A program made the position numbers and the translations under genes. The notes under the pieces were generated by a model that was not told the DNA's origin, did no database searches, and saw only the letters and a program-made list of their open reading frames with translations. Source: Rhyacichthys aspro (Eukaryota > Chordata > Actinopteri > Gobiiformes > Rhyacichthyidae). From it: a DNA stretch of 64,000 nucleotides. Location of the stretch: NCBI GenBank assembly GCA_036850595.1, contig CM072153.1, forward strand, positions 10,806,169-10,870,168. The letters are read 5' to 3'. How positions within the stretch are numbered: the first letter of the stretch is position 1; each line of letters begins with the position of its first letter. This document shows, one piece after another, positions 25,610-38,256 of the stretch.

Positions 25610-25957
25610 GGAAAGAGGTGTGAAAATACAAGACCTTAAGTTGTCATCTAGGTTTTACTATCAACTTTATTAATAGATGAGGATGTTAAGCACATACCTG
25701 AAGCGTTGACAACAGTCATATGCTTACTTGTGAAAAATAATGCATTCACAAGATGTTTAAGAAGGCGAAGACATGGATCTAACACTAAACAGAAGTTTAT
25801 GGTAAGCTTGAAAGTTTGGTTTGATGTAATGTATTTTGCTTTGGTAAACTGCTCCAGTTTTACTCTTTACAACAGAAAAGCAGGAATCTGTTTTTTGGGT
25901 TAGGTGGTGAGGTTGGGACCGGGATGGAAAATGTAATACTGGGTTGTGACGCTTTAA
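25610..25957 (-). mobile_element. Divergent, internally deleted repeat-family copy
   Basis: Blocks include agaccttaagttgtcatcta, ttaatagatgaggatg, agtttggtttgatgtaatgt, aaaagcaggaatctg, gggaccgggatgg and gacgctttaa. They align in order with family blocks of the 13.75 kb copy (gagaccaggatgg, gaagctttaa). The ccaatcacag core is missing, suggesting an older copy. Confidence 0.55.
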
Positions 25958-28495
25958 TAGTCAATCCAGTAAATGGTGTATAAAATAAAGTGTGTCTTTA
26001 TCTCTTCCTGGGAGCAGGTGGATGTTTTTATCCATATAGCTGTCTGTTGGGTGCTGCGTTAATTACTGTGTCCACAAAGAAGCCAATGTTTACTGAAGCG
26101 TATAACAGCTTTTTTATTCATCTTTGATGATGGCAACAGTTCAGCAAAGCCTCAACATCAAAACACATGAAAAGAAATGGTATTTAAATATGGTATGAAA
26201 GAAGCCGTTCCCCCATTCTTATTTGTTTCTGAAAATCACTCTGTAGAAGGGAACAGACAGCTAATTATTAAGATGTAGTTCACAAGGCGATGAAATGCCA
26301 CTGTCAACTCAGCCTAGATCCATTGTTTGCATTTTACATTTTATAATTCTAAAAAATTATTTACTCGTGTTATAGATTGTATGGGATCCCAAGCTCAGAA
26401 ATGTGCACAAGCTGCTTATGATAAGCTGGCACTTACAAAAAGATCAGTGGCTGGCGGCTTAGCAGCTCAGTTGAAGTCATTCTACAAACTGTGTGCTGTT
26501 GTAGAGACAACACAGCTGCCATCCTTCACTGCACACATGAAGACACTGTGTTTGGTGGTGTGCTCTCATACACCACGGCTGCACTGAGGCATGTGATCAC
26601 TTGGTGTGTGTCACCTCTGAAGCTCTTTGTTGTCACAGTCAACATGTACATCACTGTTTATTATTATAGTCAACTCAACAGCCAGCACATACATTTTGGT
26701 TATTATTTGATTATAGTGGAAAAAGTGCAGGGCTGTGCTTGTTATTGACTGAGTTACAGCTCATCCACCTGACCTGTTTGAGAATGCCAGGACACCAACA
26801 CTGATCATCACAAAGCCACATAGAGTATGTGCATCGTAACAGCACATAACACAGGTTTCAGAGGTCTTAGAGGACTCTCATTAGCTGCAAACAGCAGAGG
26901 TTTACAGACAAACAAAACATGCTCAATCACACACCAGGTGAACTGTCTCCTGGTCAAATAAACAGGCTGTTAGGCATGGTCTCACTTGTGTTTATATATA
27001 TTTTAGCTTGTGTGAGTGTGTGTGTTAAACAGTGGCATTGTCATATGAATCAGATTTCAAGTGTTTTTGCTGTAGAAATGTATGTATAAAGACATTCCTT
27101 ATCAATTTATGTAAAATATGAACACAGAACAACAACTCCTTCTAGAGGTGTTTTAGTTGACTTTTCATTTCTCATTTCACACGGCCATTTCTCTTCATGT
27201 TGATTGTCCAAAAAGTTAGAGCATGTTTATTTCTCAGTAAAATGCCTCAGTGCAAGTTTGAGAAGTTGCTCAGGGAACACTAAGACACTTCTCACCTCAG
27301 TGATGCCTGCAGTGTGCTTGAGTTCAGCTTTTAGTTATTAGATGTTATTATTCATGTGAAGCATGGCTGTAGTGTTTGCAGTTTCATCACAACTGCAAGC
27401 ACTGTGTATCAGCATTGTTCCAGATGATGATCTTTTAGTCCCTTTAGCCAGGCAACGCTAAATTGGTTGTTGTCTAACTAAACATTTAGTTAATCATTTT
27501 TAACTAAACCCACAGCAAATGCCATCTATCTGTGTGCTTTTTGTGGTGTTACTAATTTAGATACTTACACCACACCAAAAGCCTTGACAAAAACAAGCAA
27601 GCAAGCACAAAAAGAACCTTGGGCTTATTAGATTTTAACAAGGTTTGCTGAGCATCTTTTCTCCACTGTAATTGCAACATGCATTTCCCCTGACGGGCTT
27701 CAGCACTTTTGTCTACAATCACGCAGATTCATCAGGATGCAAACAAAGTCACAGACAGACTCTTAACGCATTTGTCGCTCATCTACGGTGAAGAAACAGG
27801 AAACAAAATGCACAGATTCACAAGCTCATTACTGCCAGCAGCGATGTACTATACAAAAAGGCTGATGATGACAGATGATGACAGGAAATAGCACTGCACA
27901 CATCCTGACAGACAAAATATGTACTTGTGCTCTAACATGTAAGCATTCTAAGCATTGTTCTAAAGCTAAGGAATATAATCAAAAAATGTTCCATTAAAAC
28001 TGATTAATTAAAGCATTGAGCTACTGAGCCCATTACTTTGAAGGGGTTTCAAAGGAAAGAACTGGAATGTAGCACAGACAGTAAACATTGTGCAGTAAAT
28101 GTTTAGGCCTACAGGCTTGTGCTTTGAAGTTGCACATTCCAAGGTTACACCTGCTTTAATATGAATTCATTTAAATTTCTATTTCAAAACCCATCATGCC
28201 TCTGCTCACCATCTTTTTATGTGTGAATGTAAATGTAAATGCATCAGCGTGTCTACACTGTAGAGATCCCCCTCAAGCCTGGTTTGACAAGGTTAACCAC
28301 AGCACAGTTAGCACACAGCACAAATAAATCAGTGTTTGTCAGGGAGCCACGGTTATACTTCTGCAGTGGTCAGATATTGTGTTGCCCCTTCATATAACTG
28401 AGCTCATACCCATTCTTAAGTATGGAGCTTTCATTATTTTGTGTGGAAAAAGTTGTATTTCCACCACAGTCTAAGTTGCCTGCCTTATTCTACTT

Positions 28496-28534
28496 CTGTT
28501 GTTACTTTGAAGAAACAAACAAAGTAACAGCAAG
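28496..28534. repeat. Imperfect inverted repeat
   Basis: TGTTGTTACTTTG and CAAAGTAACAGCA pair with one mismatch around a loop of about 10 bases rich in A. Confidence 0.7.
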
Positions 28535-31500
28535 TAACCAAACTATTCTACGATATTAAGTTCTATAATTGGAGGAGTAGATTTGATGGAGCAAGTGATC
28601 AAGTGAGGAATCTAAACCCACTCTTAGACAAGCCAACAAGCACAGCTTACATCTAGGCCTTAGCAACTTTAGTTTCCAAATGAAAGACTGAGTCGAGTTT
28701 TATTGGAGCCAGAAGTCTCACTATACAGTACCCAATGGATGACTCAGTGAGTGTGCATCTGTTAAGGCTGAATGCACAGTATTAGAAGAGATGCCAGATG
28801 GCACATTAGACACCATGTATATATTTGTGGGTGCTTCCTGCCTCCAATATTACATTTTTCTAAAGTGGCTTGAAGTGCCAGTGCACCTGTAGCATGTGAA
28901 AATAAGATCAGGTGTGTTTTAAAGGTGTGTTTTGAACTGAGCAGAGGAGGGAATATTTGCCAAGCCATTTAACAGACAAGCAGGAAGAAGCAGAACGATG
29001 GCTGCCAACTGGAGTAACAGCCAAACATGTCCATCAAACAAGTGAGGAAATGCGCCAAAAGACACACAACTACGTTCACACAGAAAATCCATAAACAATC
29101 ATCATTTCTGCACCAGCTGACACCCAACTTCACACATGCACCCAGTGACGCACTGAGGCAGATCAATAGGCTTTCAAAAAGCCAGCAACACCCAGGTTCA
29201 GCCCTGAGGCTCAGGTCAAGTTTCTCAGCACTTTCTCTGGCCACTCATGAGGAGCCATGCTGGGCTCTGGGCCAACAGCCAAAGACAAAAAAGTAACAAG
29301 AGAAGAAAACTTTTGACACAAAGTAATTCTGTCACAAGTGTGACAGCCCCCATCATTATCTGCTTAGAGAGTGCACAGTTCACTTGGAATGTCTAGCACG
29401 AGGCCTTGTTGAAGTATGGCTTTGTTGGTGCACTCACAAGTGCAATGTCAAGGATTTTGAGCTTCAACTCTTTTTATCATTTAGCAAGGTTGCTGTAGTC
29501 AGGATGGCACCTTTAGTCACTACAAGTCAAGCTAAAAAGGAATTTTCTATATTTTTTAAACCCTTTATTTCATATTTTCTGCTTCAGCATTCAGAGAGCA
29601 TCAATAAAAAGTATATGAAAATGAAAACTCAATAGACTTGCTAAATTTGTCAATCTGTCAACACATAATAAAAGAAAAATTGGTTTTACATAAACATTAT
29701 TGGATTCTGTGTTCAAGTTCCTTGATTGTTTCACAGGGAGAAATTATAAAGTTATTTTGCAATAAATGTTGCATATGGCACATTTACATGAAAAAAAATA
29801 AGGAAATGAAGATGAACAAGTAAAATAAATACATACACTCTGCGCAAAATTACTGCAAGTGTTAAGCACAGCAGCCTGAAATCTGAAAGTTTACTGAGCA
29901 CAAGACTAGAATTATACTGGACTTAATGAGGAAAAAGTCACTTGATACTGATACGAAACATATGAGCAGAAAAGAATACATAATGGCTCATGTTACTTTT
30001 ATTTTAATTTTGTCACATTTAAACCAAAGAAAGTTCTGAGTGTCATCAGTTTCTATTTCAGTTCTTTCTGCAAATATTCAGGTCGTTGTTACGAGCAAAC
30101 AGGTATTCTAAAAGAACAGTAAACAAAAGCCTGCCACTTTGCCGTCACTGTTTTCCTGCATATTTTAAAATTGTTTTAACTGCATATTGCACAGAAAGGA
30201 GGACAGCAGAGTGAAAAGGGCCATGAAATAATGAGGTGCACATGCTTGGTTTCTTTTTGGCACATTTTAGAAGTGTAACATTTTATAGGGTATGTTGTCC
30301 TCTACAGCGGCTTCCATCAGAAAATAAATATGCCATAACAAATTACTCAAGCCCTAATAATAAATAAAAATAAAAGCCATAACAGCCATATCATCAGTTT
30401 GTTATTATTATTTATGTATTAATCCCAAAAATGTGTTTGAGTCCTAAAACACATCTAAATAGATTTGTGTTGGATCATTCAATTTTAATACAAGAGATTT
30501 GTGAAGCTGAGACATGTCCTTTTTTATTGCAGAAAAATATAGTACTAGCAGACCTTGAACCATTCTTTTTACATTTTTTTATATTTTAAACTCCAATCAA
30601 GTCGCTGTGTGGCGGTTTCCCAGCTGAAGCAAACGTCTCTGACTGCTGAGTCTGATCATTTTAGCCCATCACTTTCTTTCAAAATCAAGATGTACCAGTG
30701 TCTGGTTATAATAACATAATATTAATCTTGACAGTTTATATCTGCTTGCCAAAACTACCTCTTTTAGTTCATTCAAAGCTGCAATTAAAAACATGATGTT
30801 ACTAATTGATGAACACTCTTAGTCAACAGCCCGCTCTGAATTAAACATGTGGAGTTTATTTTTTATTCCAGGAGTGCCATCAGTTATGTTTGTTAGACTT
30901 TCAAGCAGATGTAGTGCAATTTGCATCAGAAATGTAAATGACTTCCCTGTTAAGTAGGTTAGGCACAGCTGACACATGAATATAGGAAGGAAGCGAGTTT
31001 GATCTTCTCCGGAGTATGACAGCCAGTTTAAGAAATGGGAGACCAAAGAAACTCTAGGGACTGAGTACATCAAACGAGTGCCAATAGCAGTGGGACTACA
31101 GATGGAGACTTGGCTCGGCGGCCCCCGTGCCCTGATGCCCTGTGATTGCAGCCTCTGTAGACACCCTCTCAGGCCCGGTCCAGTTGCCAGTGGCAGACGC
31201 CAGTTCAACGCCAGATGTTTTAACAAAAAGGTGATATCAAAGGAGCATATCTGCCATCTCTGTCTGAGTGCAAAATCACAGAAAAAGATTGTTGGAAGTG
31301 TGATCAAATCAAAAGCTTTTAAGCACAAGCTGGTCACCTAATTTAATAAAAAAAAGAAAAAAAAAGCCAAACATGCTTACCAATATGATTTTATAAATGT
31401 ATTATCTATATATCTAAATATCTTTCTGTATTGAATATTGATGCATAAGTCTAACACATCTTAAATTTGACCCATGGTATAACAAACTATGCATGTCTTC

Positions 31501-31574
31501 TGCCCCACAAATGTTAGCATTAGCAGTTCTATTCTGGCCGGTTTGAGGTTACACTAATGCTATGCCCCTTTGCT

Positions 31575-31591
31575 AAAAAAAAAAAAAAAAA
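31575..31591 (+). repeat. A17 homopolymer
   Basis: A run of 17 adenines in intron 2. No element motif is seen beside it. Confidence 0.9.
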
Positions 31592-32712
31592 CAACCTACA
31601 GGATTAAATAAATGACTGCAGATATAACTAAAACCCAAGCAAGTCATTTCCGTCTAATACATTTATCAAAAAAGCACATGGCAGGCAACATGAAGTATTT
31701 ATGAACTTACTGACGATTTTGCAGCCAACAGCTTTTTCCTATAGCTTTACCAACTACTCATCTGAAGTAATCCCACCCACTTCCATCGCAGCCTCCCTGA
31801 CCAGCATCTTCTAGCAGCCTCCAGTCACAAGTTGACCTACATAAAGGTAAATGTAGCCGTAGGTGATGTGCATCCACCAGGGACCGCCTAGACTCTTTAT
31901 CATCTCACTGTTTGTACACACGCTCACCTCTTAGACAAACACTAGACCCATGGCCCACATATACATTACATGTAAGCTTTAATATTGTATACAGAAACCC
32001 CCTCCCATACAGTGCACACACACGGCTGTACACATACTAGTAATGGCCGCTCCTGTAATTACACTCATTTGTCAAAAGCTGCCCTTGATTTATGGTCAAA
32101 TTAAAAATACACCGGAAAGGAAGCTTCAGGTCCGGGTGACTCAGGCAGCAGAGGGTGATTAATGCTACGCCATTACAACCGTGAGAGTGGCATGATCCGA
32201 ATATGCGCCCTGCCACGCGGAGAGAGAAGCCGCTGAGAACACCTATCCACTCATCCAATATGGCAGGTGACAGCGGAGGTGTGGGCAGGAGCTCGGGTGG
32301 CGCTGAGTGGGGGTGGGGGGTGTTCAGGGGAAGTGGGAGGTTGGAACGGCCAAATTTAGAAAGTGGAGCAACAGTGATTGGGGCTCTGCTGCTCTTAAAA
32401 ATGAAGCTACATATAGTGTAAAAAAAAAAAAAGCCTCAATCCATCTCCATGCAAATGTAGGAATAAATATGCAATTAAAAAGGTAATTATACTTTCATAA
32501 ATAATCATTTTCCGGAGGGCTTGAATTGTTTAGAGTATGGCTGTTCAATGAAATACGACTGCTTACTGTCAAAAAGTTCTGCCTTAGAGATATGGTTAAG
32601 AAATGTGTTCAAAGCAGTGCAGGGCATAGTTCAAGAAAGCAAAGCTTGGTGGTATCTTTGATTGACAGAACTGATTGATTTATCTTTAAGTTTCAAATAT
32701 AACTGCTGTAAA

Positions 32713-32870
32713 TTAAAGCTCCACTACCTGATTTTCTTCGTCCCGCCCCCATCTCAGATTCAACCCACCCCCAAAAGCGGCCTGCTATTAAAAAAATAAA
32801 ACTGGACCAATTTTTCCTCCGCAAAATAATAATACATTTCACCAAACTGAAGTTTAGAGTTTAGCATTAG
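32713..32870 (+). mobile_element. Partial inverted repeat-family copy
   Basis: The copy starts ttaaagctccactacctga, which is the complement of the ggagctttaa end of the 22.2 and 42.5 kb copies. It continues with aaactggaccaatttttcct, ccgcaaaataataatac and gaagtttagag, all in family order. The other half of the element is absent or too diverged to recognise. The right boundary is approximate. Confidence 0.65.
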
Positions 32871-35800
32871 CTTAGCTGCAACTTAAGTGTCAGCACACGT
32901 TAAACATTGTGAGTTTTTTGGTTTTTGTTATAATAAACTGATTGCCTTTATATTATACTATTTGGGGTTTAAACTATTTTTCCAACTAGAAAAAAAAATA
33001 TCTGGTATCTAGCCAACTTACTTTAAATTGCTATTAGTGGTGGCTGTAAATAATGCTGCATATACAACTGCAGTGGTTTCATTCACACAGCAAGTGCTGC
33101 AGACTTTGATCCAAGAGCTTACCAGAAAATGAATGAGACAATATTACCTTTTTTGGCACAAGACCAAAATGTGCTACTCTATTTCCATTTTTGACAATTC
33201 AGTCAAACATTGAACAGCTTAGCTCCACTAAAGGAAAAAAAGAACAAAATGGTGACACAAAAAGAGTAGTATTTGAGTTATTTGAATGCACCATTAAAGA
33301 AATAATCATGGCTCACGGGTGGGTTATGGATGAAACATGCCCCAAAGCAAAATACTTGGAGTTGGAAAGTCAGCAAAGTTCATCACCGAAACCTGGAAAG
33401 CATCAACCTAGTATTAACGAAGCAAAACATAAAACAGACAAGAGCCTTATCCCATTTGTCCAATTTATCTAAAACCACTAGGCTATACAAGAACTCAAGC
33501 AGTATTAAATTGCCTTTGTGATAAAGTCAGAGGAAACACAGGCGAGAGATGAGAATGGTGCCAGTGATCAGGTCTTAATATGCTTCAGGCCCGGTGCCAG
33601 ACATCCACACACTGCTGCTACACACAAAAACGTTAAGTCTGACTGAGAACAAGTCAAGAGGGCCATTTTCATTTTTTAAGTGTGAAGCAATGCTTAATCA
33701 AGGACTAGAGGGCTTCTGTGTTTTGGCAGTAATGATGTCACAGAGGTAAAATGTTGCACTGTAGGAGATAGATAAGGTCCTTCTCTTCTTGACATTTTAT
33801 CAGCTGTCAATGCGATATTCCCCGTAGCTTGACATGAGCACCATAAAAACAGACTTCCACCTAAGGTTTGCATAAATTATTGATCCAGTGTCTATTTTAT
33901 AATGACCACCGCGAAAAGGCTAAGTTCAGTCGCAGGGCATTACGAAGTTCTGAAGTGCCATTATTTCTGACAAGCTGCCAGGTTAGCGACAGCCAAGTGC
34001 ATCAGCTTTACTGCCACCTCCGAGAAGGCCACAGCCAGCCAGAAGACAAACAGCTCACAAAAGTAAGGTAAGATATAACACCTTCTCAAAAATCAATGCG
34101 CCTCATTGCTGTTAATCTCCGCTTTGTGGCAGACCCTGCACAGAGTCGGAAAAGTTTCAAAGTTTAAATAATTAAAGATTGAAGTTGGCAGAACTTGGCA
34201 CCCAATGTATGCCTCACTAAAAGTCATTAATTTTCTGACTGGTTTCATCATAGAGCTTGATCCTTTAATGAATTATTTTTAGCAGCTAAGATTTAAGAGC
34301 TTCCATTCTTTACGTGGTCAATTCAAATCCATTAAAATTCAATCAATTGGAACGACTTTGGTTACCTCTGAGATGATGTAAGACCTTAGCAGGGTTCTTA
34401 CTTTCAGTGGCTGAAAGATGACATAATTACATTTTATTAGCATCCATGAAGATACTGTGTAGAATCTTACATTTTACATTTGATGAAAGTGATTCTAGAT
34501 TTAAGCCAGGGTACAGTTCTGTCATTTCTTTATTTGTCTGATGTACAGACAACTTCACACCGTCTGGAGGCTGGTTCCATTCTTTGATTGATTAGAATAA
34601 AAGGTATTTTAGGTATTATGCTGTTTTTTAGGCAGCTGACCTAAGCAGTTGAAGTGTGGGTCATCTGCTGCACACAAAGCTGAACTAATTTTGAGCAGTC
34701 TTGTTAACCATTTCAAATACAAGTCAAATATTTGAGACCTTTATTTAATTATCAAAACTCAGCATGTATTTGCTAAGAATATGACAGTGATGATACTGAG
34801 GTTTTTTTGGTCAAGGACCTTTAGAGCTTCATTATACAGGCATCTTAAGAGTTTTAGAGAGGTTTCATTGGCATGAGACCAGCAGCAGATGCAGTAAGTA
34901 GCAATACATTATTGATGCTTCATCTGTGAGACAGTTTCTAATGTGTCAAAAAGTAGAAATATTGTATTTTACTGAGCTACATATTTTCTTGATATGCCTT
35001 CAGACATGATTTTTGCGTAGGGCCTGATTTTGTTTTCCTCACATCTTCTAGTTTTTGTCATCCACAAAGAATAAAGAAATGCAGACTTGGGCTCTTTTGA
35101 ACTCCTTGCACCTTAATGATTTTTAACTGAGTTTGGAAGAAAACCACTCTTATAACTCCTATTGGTGATATCCCCATATACCCACACAAACAAAGACTAA
35201 GAAGGATCTCAGCTGGAGTGATTTTTGATTGACAGCTAACTGGTTGGGTCATGTGGCTTTGTTTGGTTGCAATTATAACAAGAGGGCTAAAGCAGCAGAG
35301 ATAGAGTGACAGTATCATGTCGACTACAAACCATGATTATCTGCACATTTGCTGCCTCAGTTTGTCAGGTCTGGCCCTTAGCCAAGATGGATGTCCTTGA
35401 ACCTCCGGTCTGCGCCAACAGGTATCTCCCTGGCAGACCCCTCCCTCGGCTGGTAATTACACAGGAGGTCTACAGCAGGTGGCACAGGGCTCAGCACATT
35501 TCCATAAATCTGCATGTGACACTGGGGCTGGCTGCAGCCTCTGGCAGCCACATGAATCACATTCACACTCAGCACACTATTTGTTCAAATTGAACAAAAT
35601 GGATGGCAGTGAGAGAAGATGGTAACAATGTGCTCTCTGTGAATATGTGAACACTGGAGTATTATGTGTGCCAAGAATAGTCCGTTTTTGACGAGAACAT
35701 GTTCACACAGTACTACATGTGCTATAAGACAGGCTTTGAGTTCTTGCTGATCTTTTTAATTCTGAGTGTAAGATCAGAACTTTGTTAGAGCATGTTGGAT

Positions 35801-37884
35801 CCTTTGTGTTGGAGTGATAATAGCAAACTTGAGGATGGCAACGTTCTAGAATATCAGGCATTTGCTCCAGTCATGATCTTTCCTCTCTTGGAGAAGATGG
35901 GGTTTAAAAAAGTAAAGCAGAAACACTGTGTCCAGCATCTAACTACAACAAATATAAAAATAAAGAGTATAATTACCCAGTATAAACATGTTTACATAAA
36001 TCCGCAGATGCAGTAGTATGTGGTGCATGTGGATGTGATTGTGTTCAGGACCATAACAGTTGGGTCCCCCACGGTGCAAGATGTTTGTGCTGACAGGAGC
36101 ATATTGAAGGTAATGAAAGCGTTCTGTCGGCCTGGAGCGAGCACTAAAGCAGAACTGAGTTCTGTCTTCAACTACATGCACCGCTGAACCTCCAGATGAC
36201 AAAATGCTTCACTGGCTGACCGAATCAAACACAATAACGCTGAAAAAGGACCACACCAAGATTGAAAGAAAAATGTTCAGATTTGTCATATGTTGCTATC
36301 AAGGTAAAAAAGTAATTCAGAATGGGAAAATCCTTCTGTGGAGTGCACTGAGCCTAAAATTACATTTCAAATCCCACACTTTAAAGAAATAAACACCTTA
36401 TTATTGTATGCAAATGTTACGTTTTATCAGTGAGCTAGGTAATAACTACTGTATGTCATGAACACTGGTGAAATGATGAAACAAATAGACTATAATAAGC
36501 AAGAGCCTAATGGTTATAAATTCAACATTAAACGACAGACTGCAACAGAAATTATACCTCTAGTGGATTATACACATTTCTTTGTGTTGCATCACGGTGT
36601 TCAAACACAACAGCAATTGTACATTTAGTTAATTCTTGTTTGTAAAAATGGAGAACCAGTAGGCCAATGAACCAGGATGGTGAAGCATGAGACAGGCCCA
36701 GAGGAAGACTGCCAGCCAGCACATATTACTGCTGATTCCTGTGGAGACTAGAGCTGTGCTGCTCGCCTCTGTCCCAGAAGAACACAGCACACCAACGAGT
36801 TGTGGCAGCACTGAGGGAAGAGACTGGAAACTGATACTGCTGTGTGTGTGTGAATACCACTGCAGGAGCCTGTGGGGAATGGGACATGCGATTTTAGTGG
36901 CAAAAGAGTGCAGACTACTTTCAGACAAGCCAACAGAAGACCAGGAGCCAGATTTACTCAGCTGCTATGTTTCATGTGAGGAGCTTTTGCAATTTTGTGG
37001 CAAGGAGTAGTCTATTTAGCTGCAGATTTACTAAAACTACAGAGGGATCTGAGCACAGACAGCAGTATGCTTATTTCTTCCACTCAGTAACGCAGCATAA
37101 AACAGCACTGTTGCTTTAAGAACACATAATCATCTTCAAAAACTCAAATAGTATGTGCAGATTTAAAAATCACACAGGTGATCATTGCTCATGCTTGTAT
37201 TTTGTGTGTGGTTCACTACACTGAAACCTACAGGCTTTGATAGAATTAATAAACATTGTGGAGTACTCTCAGCTGATCTGGCTGTATTCCAGTGCAAAGC
37301 AAGGCTAGAATGCAATCAGCAACCATCATTCATCTAAAGATGATAAAGTGCCCTTGTTCATGTTACCAATATCAGATAAGTCATTTATCGCAGCTAATAA
37401 ATCAGCCTCAGAAACAACTTGGTAAGCCAGAGTCATTTTCATGTTGAGTCACTTTCCTAGACTCAGAGCAATGGAGATGAATTTTTTATATCTAATGAGT
37501 ATCTAGCTGTGTCAGGACCACTGTTGTTGCTTAAGGAGAGTTTCATAATAGTGACAAGGCCACAACTCAGGCAAATGAACACACAGTGCATGTGAAGTAA
37601 ACTGAGCAGTCTAAAGCTGCCTTTGGGGACAGAACAGAAAAGATAAAAAAAAAAAAAACCCTGGTTATTACCATTCAATCAAAGGAGAATTCATCCACAG
37701 ACACAAATTGTGTTGTCGCTATTTTGGTACAAAATATCTCTTATTTAGAAAAAAGATTCTAATGAATTTTAACACCTAAGCCAAACCTTGCATAGTGGCA
37801 GAAACACTGGCTTTTGTTAAACGCTGCCCTTCAAATTCTCTGAAAAAGAGCTAAATGGTAGAGGAAGTCTGTGACATCTAAATA

Positions 37885-37972
37885 CTGCAGAGTTCAGTTT
37901 ATTGTCAACAAAATATACAAAGGAATGCTCATTTTAACAGAGTTATAAAACACATGTAAGAAAAAATAAATC
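37885..37972 (-). mobile_element. Possible retroelement 3' end next to exon 2
   Basis: The sequence gagttcagtttattgtcaac followed by aaaatatacaaagg and an A-rich stretch resembles the complement of a LINE-type 3' end. It is about 160 bp downstream of the exon 2 donor in transcript direction. The evidence is base composition plus a short motif only. Confidence 0.25.
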
Positions 37973-38135
37973 ACCTACATAATAAACTGTGCAGCCTTCT
38001 CATCCTTTTAAACTTTTCTATTGAATTAGCTTGAGGCAATGTGTCTTAAATGTATGAAGAAATGCCTGACAGACTTCTGGGAGTTCAAAAGTACAAAACA
38101 TTTAGTGGTGATGTTGAGTTGTATTTTTGACTGAC

Positions 38136-38256
38136 CTTGTAGGAGGGACTGGCCTTTAAGGAATGGTCCAGTGTAAGCCACCTGGTAGTGTTTGATCTGA
38201 AAACCAGGTACACAGCCCTCATGGCCTCCATCCTCTTGGCCACCCACACATGTGAC
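38136..38256 (-). CDS. cdh13: T-cadherin (cadherin-13) exon 2, signal/prodomain junction
   Basis: This is an internal exon of 121 nt. The acceptor is ttctgtgccag and the donor AAG|GTCAGT. It starts in phase 0 and ends in phase 1, fitting exon 3 exactly. The 40 codons begin VTCVGGQEDGGHEGCVPGFQ and end LKGQSLLQ, with a Val codon split to exon 3. The core C-x-PGFQ-x-K and the final QSLL-plus-VEFDDC across the junction match human CDH13 (CTPGFQQKVF ... QSILNLTFSDC, from memory). The first 10 or so residues form the end of the signal peptide and the mature proprotein start. They are poorly conserved and Gly/Asp/His rich, with an extra Cys at residue 3. The phase-0 start matches the human gene, where exon 1 encodes only the start of the signal peptide. 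Confidence 0.9.

Larger units (their letters stand above)
20866..38135 (-). other. CDH13 intron 2 (17,270 bp)
   Basis: The intron lies between exons 2 and 3. It holds four copies of the repeat family (21810-22221, 23489-24076, 25610-25957, 32713-32870), a nested SINE remnant, and a retroelement 3' tail with an AATAAA-rich end (about 24415-24561). A pyrimidine-rich stretch lies at about 21275-21400. From 26.0 to 32.7 kb and from 32.9 to 38.1 kb I see no named element. Two overlapping opposed frames at 30819-31341 are the longest open stretch there and are discussed as a weak finding. Confidence 0.85.
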
